Assembly: GCA_900544115.1 (NCBI GenBank)
Contig: UQTW01000001.1
Span: 1-64,000 of the forward strand
Source: an uncultured Collinsella sp.
GTDB taxonomy: Bacteria; Actinomycetota; Coriobacteriia; Coriobacteriales; Coriobacteriaceae
DNA: 64,000 bases
Direction: 5' to 3'
Positions 33,701 to 40,688 of this stretch are shown in pieces. The notes beneath the pieces were generated by a model. That model saw only the letters and a program-made list of their open reading frames with translations. It did no database searches and was not told where the DNA came from. A program made the translations under genes and the position numbers. The first letter of the stretch is position 1; each line of letters begins with the position of its first letter.

Positions 33701-35507
33701 CCTTGGGGTCGCGCAGCTTAATGACCTTGAACAGGGCATTCTTGATGACAGAATAGGACAGGCCGGCCGCGATGTCGCCCACCGTAGCGCCTTCCTTTTG
33801 CGCCTGCTTGACGCGCGAGTTCATAAAGACCGTGCAGCGGCTGCCCAGGTCGACGGGGGCCTTGGCATGGATGGCGGCGTCGGCGAACGCGCGCACGTCC
33901 ATGTTCATAGAGACGGCGAAGCTCTCGATAAAGCTGCCGCAGCCCGACGAGCAGGCCTCATTGAGCATGATGTGCTCGATGACGCCGTCCTTGACGCGCA
34001 GGCACTTCATGTCCTGGCCGCCAATGTCCAGAATGAACTCGACGCCGGGCAGGAACGCCTTGGCGCCGCGCAGGTGCGCGACGGTCTCGATCTCGCCGGA
34101 ATCGGCCTTGAGAGCCTCGATGAGCAGCGCCTCGCCGTAGCCCGTGGTGGTCACGTGGCCGATGGTGCAGCCCGCGGGGATGTGGTTGTAGAAATCGGCC
34201 ATGATGACCTTGGCCGTGCCCAGGATGTCGCCGTTGTTGTTGCCGTACCAGGTGTGCAGCAGCTGACCGTCCTCGCCCACGAGTGCGGCCTTCATGGTGG
34301 TGGAACCGGCGTCGATGCCAATGAACACGCGGCCGGTGTAGCCTTCGAGCCTGCCCTTGGGGACGACCTCGGTGTCATGGCGGCCCTTGAACTCGGCAAA
34401 GTCCTCGTCGGTGGCAAAGAGCGGATCCAGACGCTCGACCTCGGCACCCTGCGTGTCACCCAGGGCATCGATGGCCTCGATGAGCTGCGGGAACGTGCTG
34501 AGCTTGTTGGACTCGTGCGCCATGGCGGCGCCGCTCGCCACAAACAGGTGAGCGTTTTGGGGCACGATACGGTGTTCCCCGTCCAGGTTGAGCGTGAGGT
34601 AGAAGCGGTGGCGCAGCTCGGAGAGGTACTGCAGCGGGCCGCCCAGGAAGGCGACGTTGCCGCGGATGGGACGACCGCACGCCAGGCCCGAGATGGTCTG
34701 GGTCACGACGGCCTGGAAGATGGAGGCGGCCACGTCCTCGGGACGGGCGCCCTCGTTGAGCAGCGGCTGCACGTCGGTCTTGGCAAATACGCCGCAGCGA
34801 CTGGCGATGGGATAGATGGTGGTGGCGTTGGCCGCGAGCTCGTTGAGGCCGCTGGCATCGGTGTGCAGCAGGGTGGCCATCTGATCGATGAACGCGCCCG
34901 TGCCGCCGGCGCAGGTGCCGTTCATGCGCTGCTCGATGCCGTTATCGAAGTAGATGATCTTGGCGTCCTCGCCGCCCAGCTCGATGGCGACGTCGGTGGC
35001 AGGGATGAGGGTCTCGACGGCGCGTTTGCTGGCGATGACCTCCTGGACAAACTCCAGGTCGAGCCACTGGGACAGCAGCAGGCCGCCCGAGCCGGTAATG
35101 GCGCAGGTCATCTGGGCCGTCGGCAGCACGGTCGCAGCGCCCGCGAACAGGTCGCGGGCGCAAGCGCGGACATCGGTGTGATGACGCTGGTACTTGGCGT
35201 AGACGATCTGGTTGTCGTCGTTGAGCACGGCGAGCTTAACGGTGGTGGAGCCCACGTCGATGCCCAGGTGCAGGTTGCCGCGGGCGGCCTCGGGGTTGAA
35301 GATCGCGCCTTCGGGGGCGTGGGCGGCGGCTACGGGCTCGCTAGCGACGGACGTCTCCCCTGCCGCGTTCTTGGCCTCGGCAACAGCCTCGACAACTTTC
35401 TCGGCAGCAGCGGTCGCGGCCTTCTGCGCGGCGTCCGCCACGGCGGGCGCGGCCTCGCGCGCGGCAGCAACTATACGGTCCTTAATGCCTTCGGCGAGTT
35501 TGCTCAT
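30744..35507 (-). CDS. Double activase / 2-hydroxyacyl-CoA dehydratase-like giant protein
   Basis: This 1587-residue protein has an alanine-rich helical N-terminus (about residues 5-65), two ASKHA activase domains (GIDVGSTTVKLAV near 81 and GIDAGSTTMKAAL near 397), a DUF2229 region and a C-terminal HgdB-like dehydratase region. Each activase repeat keeps cluster cysteines (NGTCAGGTG with SRCGVFA, and NEACSSGCG with SRCTVFM). A ferredoxin-like CGRCSNNCQL occurs near residue 690. Family members use ATP to inject electrons into [4Fe-4S] dehydratases; the giant fused form is widespread in anaerobes and its substrate is unknown. It lies 11 bp after a TetR gene and ends in a strong terminator. Confidence 0.9.
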   Translation of the reverse strand: MSKLAEGIKDRIVAAAREAAPAVADAAQKAATAAAEKVVEAVAEAKNAAGETSVASEPVAAAHAPEGAIFNPEAARGNLHLGIDVGSTTVKLAVLNDDNQIVYAKYQRHHTDVRACARDLFAGAATVLPTAQMTCAITGSGGLLLSQWLDLEFVQEVIASKRAVETLIPATDVAIELGGEDAKIIYFDNGIEQRMNGTCAGGTGAFIDQMATLLHTDASGLNELAANATTIYPIASRCGVFAKTDVQPLLNEGARPEDVAASIFQAVVTQTISGLACGRPIRGNVAFLGGPLQYLSELRHRFYLTLNLDGEHRIVPQNAHLFVASGAAMAHESNKLSTFPQLIEAIDALGDTQGAEVERLDPLFATDEDFAEFKGRHDTEVVPKGRLEGYTGRVFIGIDAGSTTMKAALVGEDGQLLHTWYGNNNGDILGTAKVIMADFYNHIPAGCTIGHVTTTGYGEALLIEALKADSGEIETVAHLRGAKAFLPGVEFILDIGGQDMKCLRVKDGVIEHIMLNEACSSGCGSFIESFAVSMNMDVRAFADAAIHAKAPVDLGSRCTVFMNSRVKQAQKEGATVGDIAAGLSYSVIKNALFKVIKLRDPKEIGSQVIVQGGTFMSDATLRAFEQLTGVHAVRPDIAGCMGAYGAALLARDRAGADGTSTILSAEDIAHLTVTQKHVRCGRCSNNCQLTVNDFGGGRRFITGNRCEKGAGHKKQKTEAPNLFKKKNELLFNREVLSPDEAPRGTVGIPRALNMYENYPFWHAFFTRLGFSVQLSDQSSKKTYQAGIESMPSESVCYPAKMSHGHVMNLIDRDVDFIWMPCVRWERKEDPTAGNCYNCPIVMSYPTALALNIDEIREQNIEFLYPFVPYHDKTELKRRLYQVLAVDRVADAQAGRGRVRGPKITRSEVDAAVNAAFEADARFHEDIQTMGEEALKWVEDHGGHGIVLAGRPYHNDPEINHALPELISSFGFAVFTEDSLAHLVKPERPIRVVDQWMYHSRLYAVARFVTMRNDLDLIQLNSFGCGLDALTTDQVQEILEASGKIYTVLKIDEVSNLGAARIRIRSLMAALKDQEAERLAEATAAGEAYEQGDAAPVAPSTDAPAFASRKYTFEEQRESASTAWPKVPFTEQMRDEGYTILCPQMAPIHFDLVKEVFRGAGYNLELLPSTDHDAVEAGLRYVNNDICYPSILVTGQIMEAIESGRYDLSKTAVVISQTGGGCRATNYIALIRKALRESGHPEIPVISLSAVALGEDNPGFKLTPALLKQAVYAVLFGDVMMQMLYRCRPYEATPGAANALYEEYMARARKLAPKFNRHNYTKLCREAIRAFDTMPLVGEGTKPRVGVVGEILVKFHPTANNHVVDVIEREGCEAVVPGLLDFFLYSMSNAELQKDELGSSATTRAGMQALIKLVDWMRTPVEEMLEKSRRFEAPERIGTMADKARTVLSVCNNMGEGWLLTAEMLDLIDHGAPNIICTQPFACLPNHVVGKAVIKELRRQHPESNIVAVDYDPGASEVNQLNRIKLMISVAKENMRAGKGFKLEKVAPLAMDEVTGQMRAHDGCVSCGPASEEAVASVAERLGRGIKK

Positions 35508-35518
35508 TGTCTCTCCTC

Positions 35519-36229
35519 TTAGTTGTTGGACTCGACGGTTGCGGCGGTGTCGGCCGCGTCCTCGAGCTGCAAGTTCAATAGCTTCATGCCGTATTCCGGC
35601 ACGTTGATATCGATGGGTTGGCCATACAGGTCACCGGGGCGCACAAAGGCGATAACCGTCATGATGCGCGCCATGGCCTCGGGCGATTCGGAAAGGTCAC
35701 GCTCAAACCAGCGCTGAATCATGCCGACCTCGGCACTCACGACGTAGGTGACGTAGTAGTCAAAGAACGTGCCCAGCGCCAGGCCCAAAATGCCCGTCTG
35801 CGCACGCGGCACCACAGCCTCACGCGCAGTGTCGATAATCCTTTTAATGAAGGCCTGGTCGCCGCCCGGCCCCAGCAGCGCACCGATTAAGTCGCGGTTG
35901 GCCGCAAGATAACGCAGCAGCTCAACCGAACCGGGCGCCGGCTCGAGCTCATCGATATTGTGATAGAGATCAGGCAGCTGAGCTGCGGTAATGAACTCAA
36001 TGCGCTCACGGATCTCGGCCAGCAAGCCGTCCTCGATTTGATTGATAAAGTCGGGGATATCGCGGTAGTGCGAATAGAACGTGCGACGCGTAAGGCCAGC
36101 GCGCTCGGTGAGCGACGCGACATTAATGCGCGAAAGATCGCCGCTTTCGGCAAGCTCGCTGGCAAGTGCCTGGCGAAGGGCACGCTGCGAGCGAAGGGAC
36201 CTGCGATCGCATTTCTCGAGCTGGGACAA
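35519..36229 (-). CDS. TetR/AcrR family regulator
   Basis: This 236-residue protein has the TetR helix-turn-helix at about residues 35-65 (INVASLTERAGLTRRTFYSHYRDI), then a helical ligand domain ending in an acidic tail. It starts at TTG, supported by AAGGAGG five bases upstream. The activase gene follows after 11 bp, so the two form an operon and the regulator probably controls it. Dyads in the promoter region (36251-36295) are candidate operators. The ligand is unknown. Confidence 0.88.
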   Translation of the reverse strand: MSQLEKCDRRSLRSQRALRQALASELAESGDLSRINVASLTERAGLTRRTFYSHYRDIPDFINQIEDGLLAEIRERIEFITAAQLPDLYHNIDELEPAPGSVELLRYLAANRDLIGALLGPGGDQAFIKRIIDTAREAVVPRAQTGILGLALGTFFDYYVTYVVSAEVGMIQRWFERDLSESPEAMARIMTVIAFVRPGDLYGQPIDINVPEYGMKLLNLQLEDAADTAATVESNN

Positions 36230-36250
36230 GCGTCCTCCTTGTTACTCAGC

Positions 36251-36295
36251 CTGTGCGCTATTGCACAGTGCGAGTATTATTGCACACCGTGTGTA
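36251..36295. promoter_or_regulatory. Candidate TetR operator dyads before the activase operon
   Basis: Two inverted repeats occur within 45 bp: CTGTGC-gctatt-GCACAG (36251-36268) and TGCACAC-C-GTGTGTA (36281-36295). They lie 20-65 bases upstream of the TetR start codon, where the promoter must be, and share TATTGCACA as a direct repeat. Autoregulation is inferred. Confidence 0.5.
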
Positions 36296-36320
36296 TCAAC
36301 ACGTAAAGGCAATATTTAGA

Positions 36321-36351
36321 ATGTGACGAGGGGGCAGTCCCTTTGTCACAT
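36321..36351. repeat. REP-like hairpin (conserved-loop family), copy 4
   Basis: ATGTGACGAGGGGG pairs imperfectly with TCCCTTTGTCACAT around CAG. It is a degenerate relative of the copy at 37035-37065. Confidence 0.7.
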
Positions 36352-36370
36352 CCCACGGCGGCATTACCGA

Positions 36371-36399
36371 TTGTCCAAAATGTCATTCATGGGTAGAAT
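36371..36399 (+). promoter_or_regulatory. Promoter of a candidate antisense (antitoxin) RNA
   Basis: TTGTCC and TAGAAT are separated by exactly 17 bp, reading toward the convergent toxin-like gene. Downstream bases (GTTGACGGCAG, GGGCAGCGCC) also occur just downstream of the toxin promoter in inverted orientation. Confidence 0.6.
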
Positions 36400-36405
36400 A
36401 GTGTT

Positions 36406-36491
36406 GACGGCAGCCCAAGTTGTAGCTGGCTGGGCAGCGCCGTTGCTTGTTTTAGGGGGTCAACGCCTTAGCGGCGGCGACCCCTTCTGTT
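36406..36491 (+). ncRNA. Candidate antisense antitoxin RNA
   Basis: From the promoter at 36371-36399 an RNA of about 85 nt would end at the hairpin GGGGTC...GACCCC (36456-36484) followed by TTCTGTT. It would be complementary to the last eight codons and the 3' UTR of the 41-codon gene, the arrangement seen in Gram-positive type I toxin-antitoxin loci. Both ends are inferred. Confidence 0.5.
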
Positions 36492-36593
36492 ACGCTTCGA
36501 GCGTTGCTTGAGTACCTCGGAAAGTCCGATAAGCGTCGTAAGAAGCGAGACCAATGCGGTCAGGAGCCTCACGAAATCAATCAAATCGGTCAT
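36468..36593 (-). CDS. Small hydrophobic peptide, type I toxin-like (41 aa)
   Basis: The peptide begins MTDLIDFVRLLTALVSLL, has one hydrophobic helix of about 20 residues (positions 8-28) and ends in a strongly basic tail with nine Arg/Lys among the last 13 residues. This is the shape of membrane-active type I toxins and small holin-like peptides. GGGAGGTG lies six bases before the ATG, and is part of a CCTCCATC/GATGGGAGG hairpin that would hide it. A LexA-like box overlaps the -35, and an antisense promoter converges on the gene. The reading frame is exact to a TAA. I do not recognise a named family. Confidence 0.65.
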   Translation of the reverse strand: MTDLIDFVRLLTALVSLLTTLIGLSEVLKQRSKRNRRGRRR

Positions 36594-36657
36594 GGGCATC
36601 ACCTCCCATCAGATGGAGGGCGCTGCCCGGCACATGGAACTGCCGTCAACGATACCG

Positions 36658-36687
36658 ATTCTATCAAAGCGCAGTTAGATATGCGAA
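36658..36687 (-). promoter_or_regulatory. Promoter of the toxin-like gene
   Basis: On the minus strand TTCGCA and TAGAAT are separated by 18 bp, about 65 bases before the ATG. The -35 hexamer lies inside the LexA-like dyad. Confidence 0.5.
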
Positions 36688-36700
36688 TGTTTGTTCGCAT
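36681..36700. promoter_or_regulatory. LexA-like (SOS) box
   Basis: The 20-bp dyad has 7-bp perfect arms, ATGCGAA and TTCGCAT. Its core on the minus strand, CGAACAAACATTCG (36684-36697), agrees with the Gram-positive LexA consensus CGAACRNRYGTTCG at 13 of 14 positions. Overlap with the -35 would give repression until DNA damage. Confidence 0.55.
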
Positions 36701-36713
36701 TTCAGAAGATCGG

Positions 36714-36758
36714 AGCTCGGGTATGGCGAAGGAGCAGTTCCTTTGCCATACCCGAGCT
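36714..36758. repeat. REP-like hairpin, copy 5
   Basis: A 20-bp stem (36714-36733 with 36739-36758, starting AGCTCGGGTATGGC) has one G-U position and a 5-base loop. The inner GAAGGAGCAGTTCCTTTG resembles the AAAGGGACAGTCCCTTT core of copies 4 and 6. Confidence 0.8.
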
Positions 36759-36780
36759 TGTCGCCGAACTGCCAACTACA

Positions 36781-36982
36781 TTTTTCGATTTATTCGGCCA
36801 CGCTACTGGTTTTGTATAAATGCACCGCCGGGATTATCTGAGGGTTTTTGTCCTTATTTGAGCGTATACATGCCCATTTGCGCACTTACGTCACCGAATC
36901 AAACACCATTAGAGGCATGAATGTTCCCGAGAGGGCATCTTTAGCCATTTAACGACCTCCGACAGGCCGAATAACTCGAAAT
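36781..36982. repeat. About 200-bp element with inverted terminal arms
   Basis: TTTCGATTTATTCGGCC near 36783-36799 and GGCCGAATAACTCGAAA at 36965-36981 are inverted with one mismatch, and the similarity continues imperfectly outward. Nothing in this stretch looks like a gene; short open frames here have no ribosome-binding sites. Confidence 0.5.
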
Positions 36983-37034
36983 TTGTTGGTGGCGAAAGCG
37001 TGACAGTCCTATACGCCAAAAGCCGGTATCTCCC

Positions 37035-37065
37035 ATGTGACAAAGGGACAGTCCCTTTGTCACAT
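37035..37065 (-). terminator. REP-like hairpin, copy 6, abutting the HAD gene stop
   Basis: A perfect 14-bp stem ATGTGACAAAGGGA (37035-37048) with its complement (37052-37065) has the 3-base loop CAG. The arm touches the TAA of the HAD gene. It lacks a T-run, so it may block 3' exonucleases rather than terminate alone. Confidence 0.75.
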
Positions 37066-37928
37066 TATTCAATGATGGTGCGGGAGCTCTGCTTATGCAT
37101 GGTGGCGAGCATGTGTTTGGGGACGGCGTGGACCATGCAGTTGCCGATAGTTGCGCTCGCGGCGGCCTTAGCTGCATCGCTTGCGTTTTTGGTCGCGTAG
37201 CTGTGGCGGAAACGCTTGAGCATGGCGATATCGTTGCCGCCGTCGCCGTAGACCGCGACCTCGTCCTCGGCAATACCGTAGTAGCCCGCTAGCCAGGCCA
37301 CGCTCTCGCCCTTGTTGCACGCCACGTCCGTGATCTCGAACATCACTGGGTCGAACGGCGCGTTGACCACGCGGTTCGATCGCTCGGTCAAATATGCCTT
37401 AAGGTCGCGCTCCAGCTCGGGCGAGGTCACGCGACAATTGATCTTGCATACATCGTGGCGCAGGATGTCACCGATCGACTGGTCGAAATACTGCTCCTCG
37501 TGATACCCACCGCGCGCACGCATGCCGCGCATCACAATACGCTTGATGGGGCTGTCCTTTTTAAAGCCCGCCTGATGCATCTCGAACGAACCGCTCGAGT
37601 ACATGCCATCGGGCGTGGAACAATCAAAGCAAATGTCCGGGAACGCCTTGAGCAGTTCCTCAGTGACCTGCGGATCGATGGTCCAAGTCTTGAGCACCTC
37701 GCCATGGCTGTCGCGCACGATGGATCCATTGGAGCAGCAGGCGTCAAGCGCCAGGCCCGTAAAGCCATGCTCGCCGATCGGCAACGTCGAGCGTCCAGTC
37801 GCGGGAACCACGTGCAGGCCAGCCTCAGTCAGCTCGCGAATGGCGCGGCGGATGGTCCCATCCGCCGCGTGCAGGGCGTTCAGCAGCGTTCCGTCTAAGT
37901 CACTCGCGAACATCTTGATCATGGACAT
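37065..37928 (-). CDS. HAD-superfamily Cof-type phosphatase
   Basis: This 287-residue hydrolase has motif I DLDGTLLN near residue 8, motif II at VVPATGRSTLP, and motif IV at VAVYGDGGNDIAMLKRF, with a type IIB cap between, as in Cof/YidA sugar-phosphate phosphatases. The substrate is unknown. I choose ATG 37928 (MSMIKMFASDLDG) with AAGGAG four to five bases upstream; an ATG two codons later is also possible. A 21-bp inverted repeat spans its promoter and ribosome-binding site. Confidence 0.9.
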   Translation of the reverse strand: MSMIKMFASDLDGTLLNALHAADGTIRRAIRELTEAGLHVVPATGRSTLPIGEHGFTGLALDACCSNGSIVRDSHGEVLKTWTIDPQVTEELLKAFPDICFDCSTPDGMYSSGSFEMHQAGFKKDSPIKRIVMRGMRARGGYHEEQYFDQSIGDILRHDVCKINCRVTSPELERDLKAYLTERSNRVVNAPFDPVMFEITDVACNKGESVAWLAGYYGIAEDEVAVYGDGGNDIAMLKRFRHSYATKNASDAAKAAASATIGNCMVHAVPKHMLATMHKQSSRTIIE

Positions 37929-37976
37929 GTCTCTCCTTCGTCTGCCCGATATTGTAGACGAAGGAGAGGCATGTCC
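37923..37976. promoter_or_regulatory. 21-bp inverted repeat over the HAD promoter and RBS
   Basis: The arms 37923-37943 and 37956-37976 match at 20 of 21 positions (CTCTCCTTCGTCT with AGACGAAGGAGAG). On the minus strand TTGGAC-N16-TACAAT spans the distal arm and loop, and the proximal arm contains AAGGAG and the start codon. It could be a protein operator, or a translation-blocking hairpin if transcription starts farther upstream. Confidence 0.7.
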
Positions 37977-38055
37977 AAACAATGCCGTCCCGGCGCGGCG
38001 TACCACCGCCTTCACAAATTCACGGGGCCCCAGCGCGTTAAGACAATCGCCGCAA

Positions 38056-39300
38056 TCAATTTTTCAGCCGATAAAACAGAGCCGTCGTCAACGTCAGCAC
38101 CGCCAACATGGCTGCGAATACAATCGCCGGTGTCCATCGATCATATGCAACCCCGTACGTCAATTGGCCGATAGGCGTTGCGCAGGAAAGGACCATGTAA
38201 ACGACCGAAAGCACTTTTCCGCAGAGCTCAGTCGGCGCTGCCCGCTGAACAAACGCGATGATTTCAACCGACGCAATGCTTGCCCACACCATGACCCATG
38301 CCGAACCAACTGCAAACACGGTGAACATGTATGTATCTGCGCCGAACAGTAGCGTGACAATGATCGGTGCGACTCCAAAACAGATCATCGCAACATATCG
38401 ACATATGCCATTGAAAGAAAAACGATGCGGCCAAATGCCGACCAAGCCACTGCCAGTAAGACCACCCAAGCCCAGAGCAACCTCAACTATCCCAACGCAG
38501 GACGATTGCATGCCGAGATGCTTTGTAACAATAATGGGAGCGCCAATCGTTAGCCCAACCAACGCAAGGTTCAAAACGGCCGCAAGCAAAATCACAGCGA
38601 CCAATGATGCATTTTGCAACAGATACCGAATCGACTCCCGAAAACCGTTTCGGCATGTCGTACGAGTCGCGCCGTCTCCCATCGTTTCAGATGAGGCATT
38701 TTGCTTGAGTACGCCACCAAACAACAGAGCTGAAATCGCAAACGTTACCGACGCGATTGTGCAAAGAGCATCGATGCCAAAGCACCCATAGACTGCCGTC
38801 CCGACCACAGGACCCAAGATATTGCTCACCATGGTCACCTGCGAAACCAATGCAGTGGCCCGCTCAACCTTCTTTTCACCCGCCATGCGCACCGTCTCAA
38901 TTTGGAGCATTGGCTTTAGCAGCGATTGAACACCATATTGAACACAAAGTATCGCTACTACGACGACCGCAAGAGGCAACGAGCGCTTCATGGGGATAGA
39001 CAGCAGTGATGCAGTCATCAGAGCAATGCCGAGGGCCACGAGGACCTCGCGATGTCTTCCCCTATCCGCCAAGATTCCGCCAACCGGAGTTGCAAGTACG
39101 CCGGGTATGAACGCTATCGCCGCGACGACGCCATATAACGTTGACGATCCACTGCGATCGAACAAGTAAAGTGGATACGCAAAGCACAGCGCCGACAGCA
39201 TCGAATACGTGCACAGCTGCGCAACCAGAAGTTCCGCGAGCCTGATTGACCGCACTGTTTTTGATTTCAACGAGACACCGACGTCTCTCAGCCCAGCCAT
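38056..39300 (-). CDS. MFS transporter (drug efflux type)
   Basis: This 414-residue protein has twelve hydrophobic segments and the MFS loop motif GGILADRGRHREVLVALG between helices 2 and 3. The closing helices (IVFAAMLAVLTLTTALFY) complete the fold. I start it at 39300 (MAGLRDVGVSL) with GGGGGTG upstream. It lies 100 bp downstream of a TetR gene on the same strand, with two TetR-type dyads in the gap, so it is probably a TetR-controlled efflux pump. Codon use is slightly lower in GC than neighbours, hinting at acquisition. Confidence 0.88.
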   Translation of the reverse strand: MAGLRDVGVSLKSKTVRSIRLAELLVAQLCTYSMLSALCFAYPLYLFDRSGSSTLYGVVAAIAFIPGVLATPVGGILADRGRHREVLVALGIALMTASLLSIPMKRSLPLAVVVVAILCVQYGVQSLLKPMLQIETVRMAGEKKVERATALVSQVTMVSNILGPVVGTAVYGCFGIDALCTIASVTFAISALLFGGVLKQNASSETMGDGATRTTCRNGFRESIRYLLQNASLVAVILLAAVLNLALVGLTIGAPIIVTKHLGMQSSCVGIVEVALGLGGLTGSGLVGIWPHRFSFNGICRYVAMICFGVAPIIVTLLFGADTYMFTVFAVGSAWVMVWASIASVEIIAFVQRAAPTELCGKVLSVVYMVLSCATPIGQLTYGVAYDRWTPAIVFAAMLAVLTLTTALFYRLKN

Positions 39301-39313
39301 AAGCCCACCCCCT

Positions 39314-39396
39314 ATACATACCACTAGTATGTATTTAATGACTTGAAAAGGGCAGCCGTGGCTACCCTCACAAATCAATTACATACCGTTGGTATC
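39314..39396. promoter_or_regulatory. Two TetR-type operator dyads upstream of the MFS gene
   Basis: ATACATAC-cacta-GTATGTAT (39314-39334) is a perfect 8-bp dyad, and ACATACC-gtt-GGTATCT (near 39381-39397) is a related one. Both share ACATAC/GTATGT half-sites and lie in the 100-bp gap between the TetR gene and the MFS gene. Confidence 0.7.
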
Positions 39397-39400
39397 TATA

Positions 39401-40063
39401 TTACCACCCGGCACGGTCCCATACGTCCCAAATCCGTGCCGTTGTCTGGAGCACTTCCTCACCCAAATCGAGTCCCACCGCGGCGGCCATCTGCGCCAAA
39501 CATTGAGCGCGAGCGAGCATTCGATCCTTGGGCTCGAGCGTACGAAACAGTGGCAGCAACCAGAGATTCGCCAGCAACGATACGGCCTCCGCCGCTTCGC
39601 GCGGGCATTCGCACGCAATGGAGCCGTCGGCGATGCCCTCCTCGATCACTGGCAAGAGACAGCCATCGGCCGACTCGTCAAATGAGCCCTGGTACTGCAT
39701 CGCCAGTAGGCGCGAGCTTTTTACCGGATCTGCTGCAGGACGCATACGTGCCCATAGCTCAATTTGCGGAACTACGGACTCGGGCGCGTACAGTCGCTTG
39801 AGCTTTTGGGCTCCGGTCATATTACCGACGCCAAGCATCGAGCGGCGGTGCTCAACAATCGGAGTCATCGCCCGATCAAACGCGGCGTTGAAAATCTCTT
39901 CTTTGCTCTTGAAGTGATGATAGACAGCGCCCTTGGTCATGCCGTCGAGACGGTCAACGATATCTTGAATACTCGTCCCCTCATAACCCTGTGCGCAGAA
40001 TAGCTCCAGTGCCGCGTCGAGAATCTTCGCGACCGTCTCCTCGGGATATTTATTGCGACCCAT
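39401..40063 (-). CDS. TetR family regulator of the adjacent MFS pump
   Basis: This 220-residue protein has the TetR helix-turn-helix at about residues 15-55 (GTSIQDIVDRLDGMTKGAVYHHFKSKEEIF) and a helical ligand domain. The start is uncertain: ATG 40063 (MGRNKYPEET) fits the family, and an in-frame ATG at 40099 would add 12 residues. The linked MFS gene and paired dyads indicate it represses efflux until a toxic ligand binds. Confidence 0.87.
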   Translation of the reverse strand: MGRNKYPEETVAKILDAALELFCAQGYEGTSIQDIVDRLDGMTKGAVYHHFKSKEEIFNAAFDRAMTPIVEHRRSMLGVGNMTGAQKLKRLYAPESVVPQIELWARMRPAADPVKSSRLLAMQYQGSFDESADGCLLPVIEEGIADGSIACECPREAAEAVSLLANLWLLPLFRTLEPKDRMLARAQCLAQMAAAVGLDLGEEVLQTTARIWDVWDRAGW

Positions 40064-40137
40064 AATCCGCCCATCCGCAACGCAAGTCTTGTGCCTCATT
40101 GCAGCATTTTAACGTTGCGGATGGCAGACGGTCGATT

Positions 40138-40476
40138 CTACACCGCGGCCGGGCCGTGTTCGCCGGTGCGGATGCGGATGACTTCTTCGACCGGCTCGAC
40201 CCAAATCTTGCCGTCTCCAACGGCACCGGTGCGGGCGGCATTGCAGATGATGTCGACAATTCCGTCAACGTGCTCATCAGCGCAGATGAGGGTGAACTGC
40301 ACCTTGGGGATGGTATTGACGAGCAGTTCGTTGCCGCGCACGTATTCCTTCCAGCCATGCTGTGCGCCGCAGCCCTGCACCTGGTTGATAGTCATGCCGC
40401 GAACATCAGCAGCAAACAGCGCATCTTTGAGAACCTCAAGCTTCTCAGCACGAACGATCGCCGTAATTTTCTTCAT
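40138..40476 (-). CDS. glnK: P-II family nitrogen regulatory protein (GlnK-like)
   Basis: This 112-residue protein is a trimeric signal carrier that senses 2-oxoglutarate and ATP/ADP and blocks AmtB. It aligns to E. coli GlnK without gaps over the first 59 residues (KLEVLKDAL, GCGAQHGWKEYVRGNELLVN, IPKVQ). Position 51, the uridylylated tyrosine in enterobacteria, is leucine, so uridylylation there is excluded. It follows amt on the same strand, separated by a 212-bp structured gap. That linkage supports control of ammonium uptake. Confidence 0.95.
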   Translation of the reverse strand: MKKITAIVRAEKLEVLKDALFAADVRGMTINQVQGCGAQHGWKEYVRGNELLVNTIPKVQFTLICADEHVDGIVDIICNAARTGAVGDGKIWVEPVEEVIRIRTGEHGPAAV

Positions 40477-40596
40477 AGTGAATTCCTCTCTTCAATAAAA
40501 GAAATGAATTGTCCTTCACATGGCACGGGTTTTCCAGGTGCCGCAAACCAACCTCAGAGATCAATAAGTTCAACTGACTGGTCTTAGCAGGTTTAC

Positions 40597-40681
40597 CAAG
40601 TGCCGCAGATTGCCGTGAAAGAGGAGCGAAGCGTACTTAAGTACGTGAGCGACGATTGAACGGCAAGGTGCGGTGCTTGGG
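40597..40681. repeat. Nested hairpin between amt and glnK
   Basis: Three nested stems share one axis: CCAAGTGCCGCA with TGCGGTGCTTGG (outer, wobble pairs), GCCGT with ACGGC, and the central palindrome CGTACTTAAGTACG (40633-40646). It begins eight bases after the amt stop and could attenuate transcription into glnK or be a dispersed repeat. Confidence 0.75.
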
Positions 40682-40688
40682 GAAGCTG

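Noticed and set aside
36504..36920. 138-codon frame on the plus strand
   Set aside because: It runs through the antisense of the toxin-like gene and several hairpins, with no ribosome-binding site and no domain.
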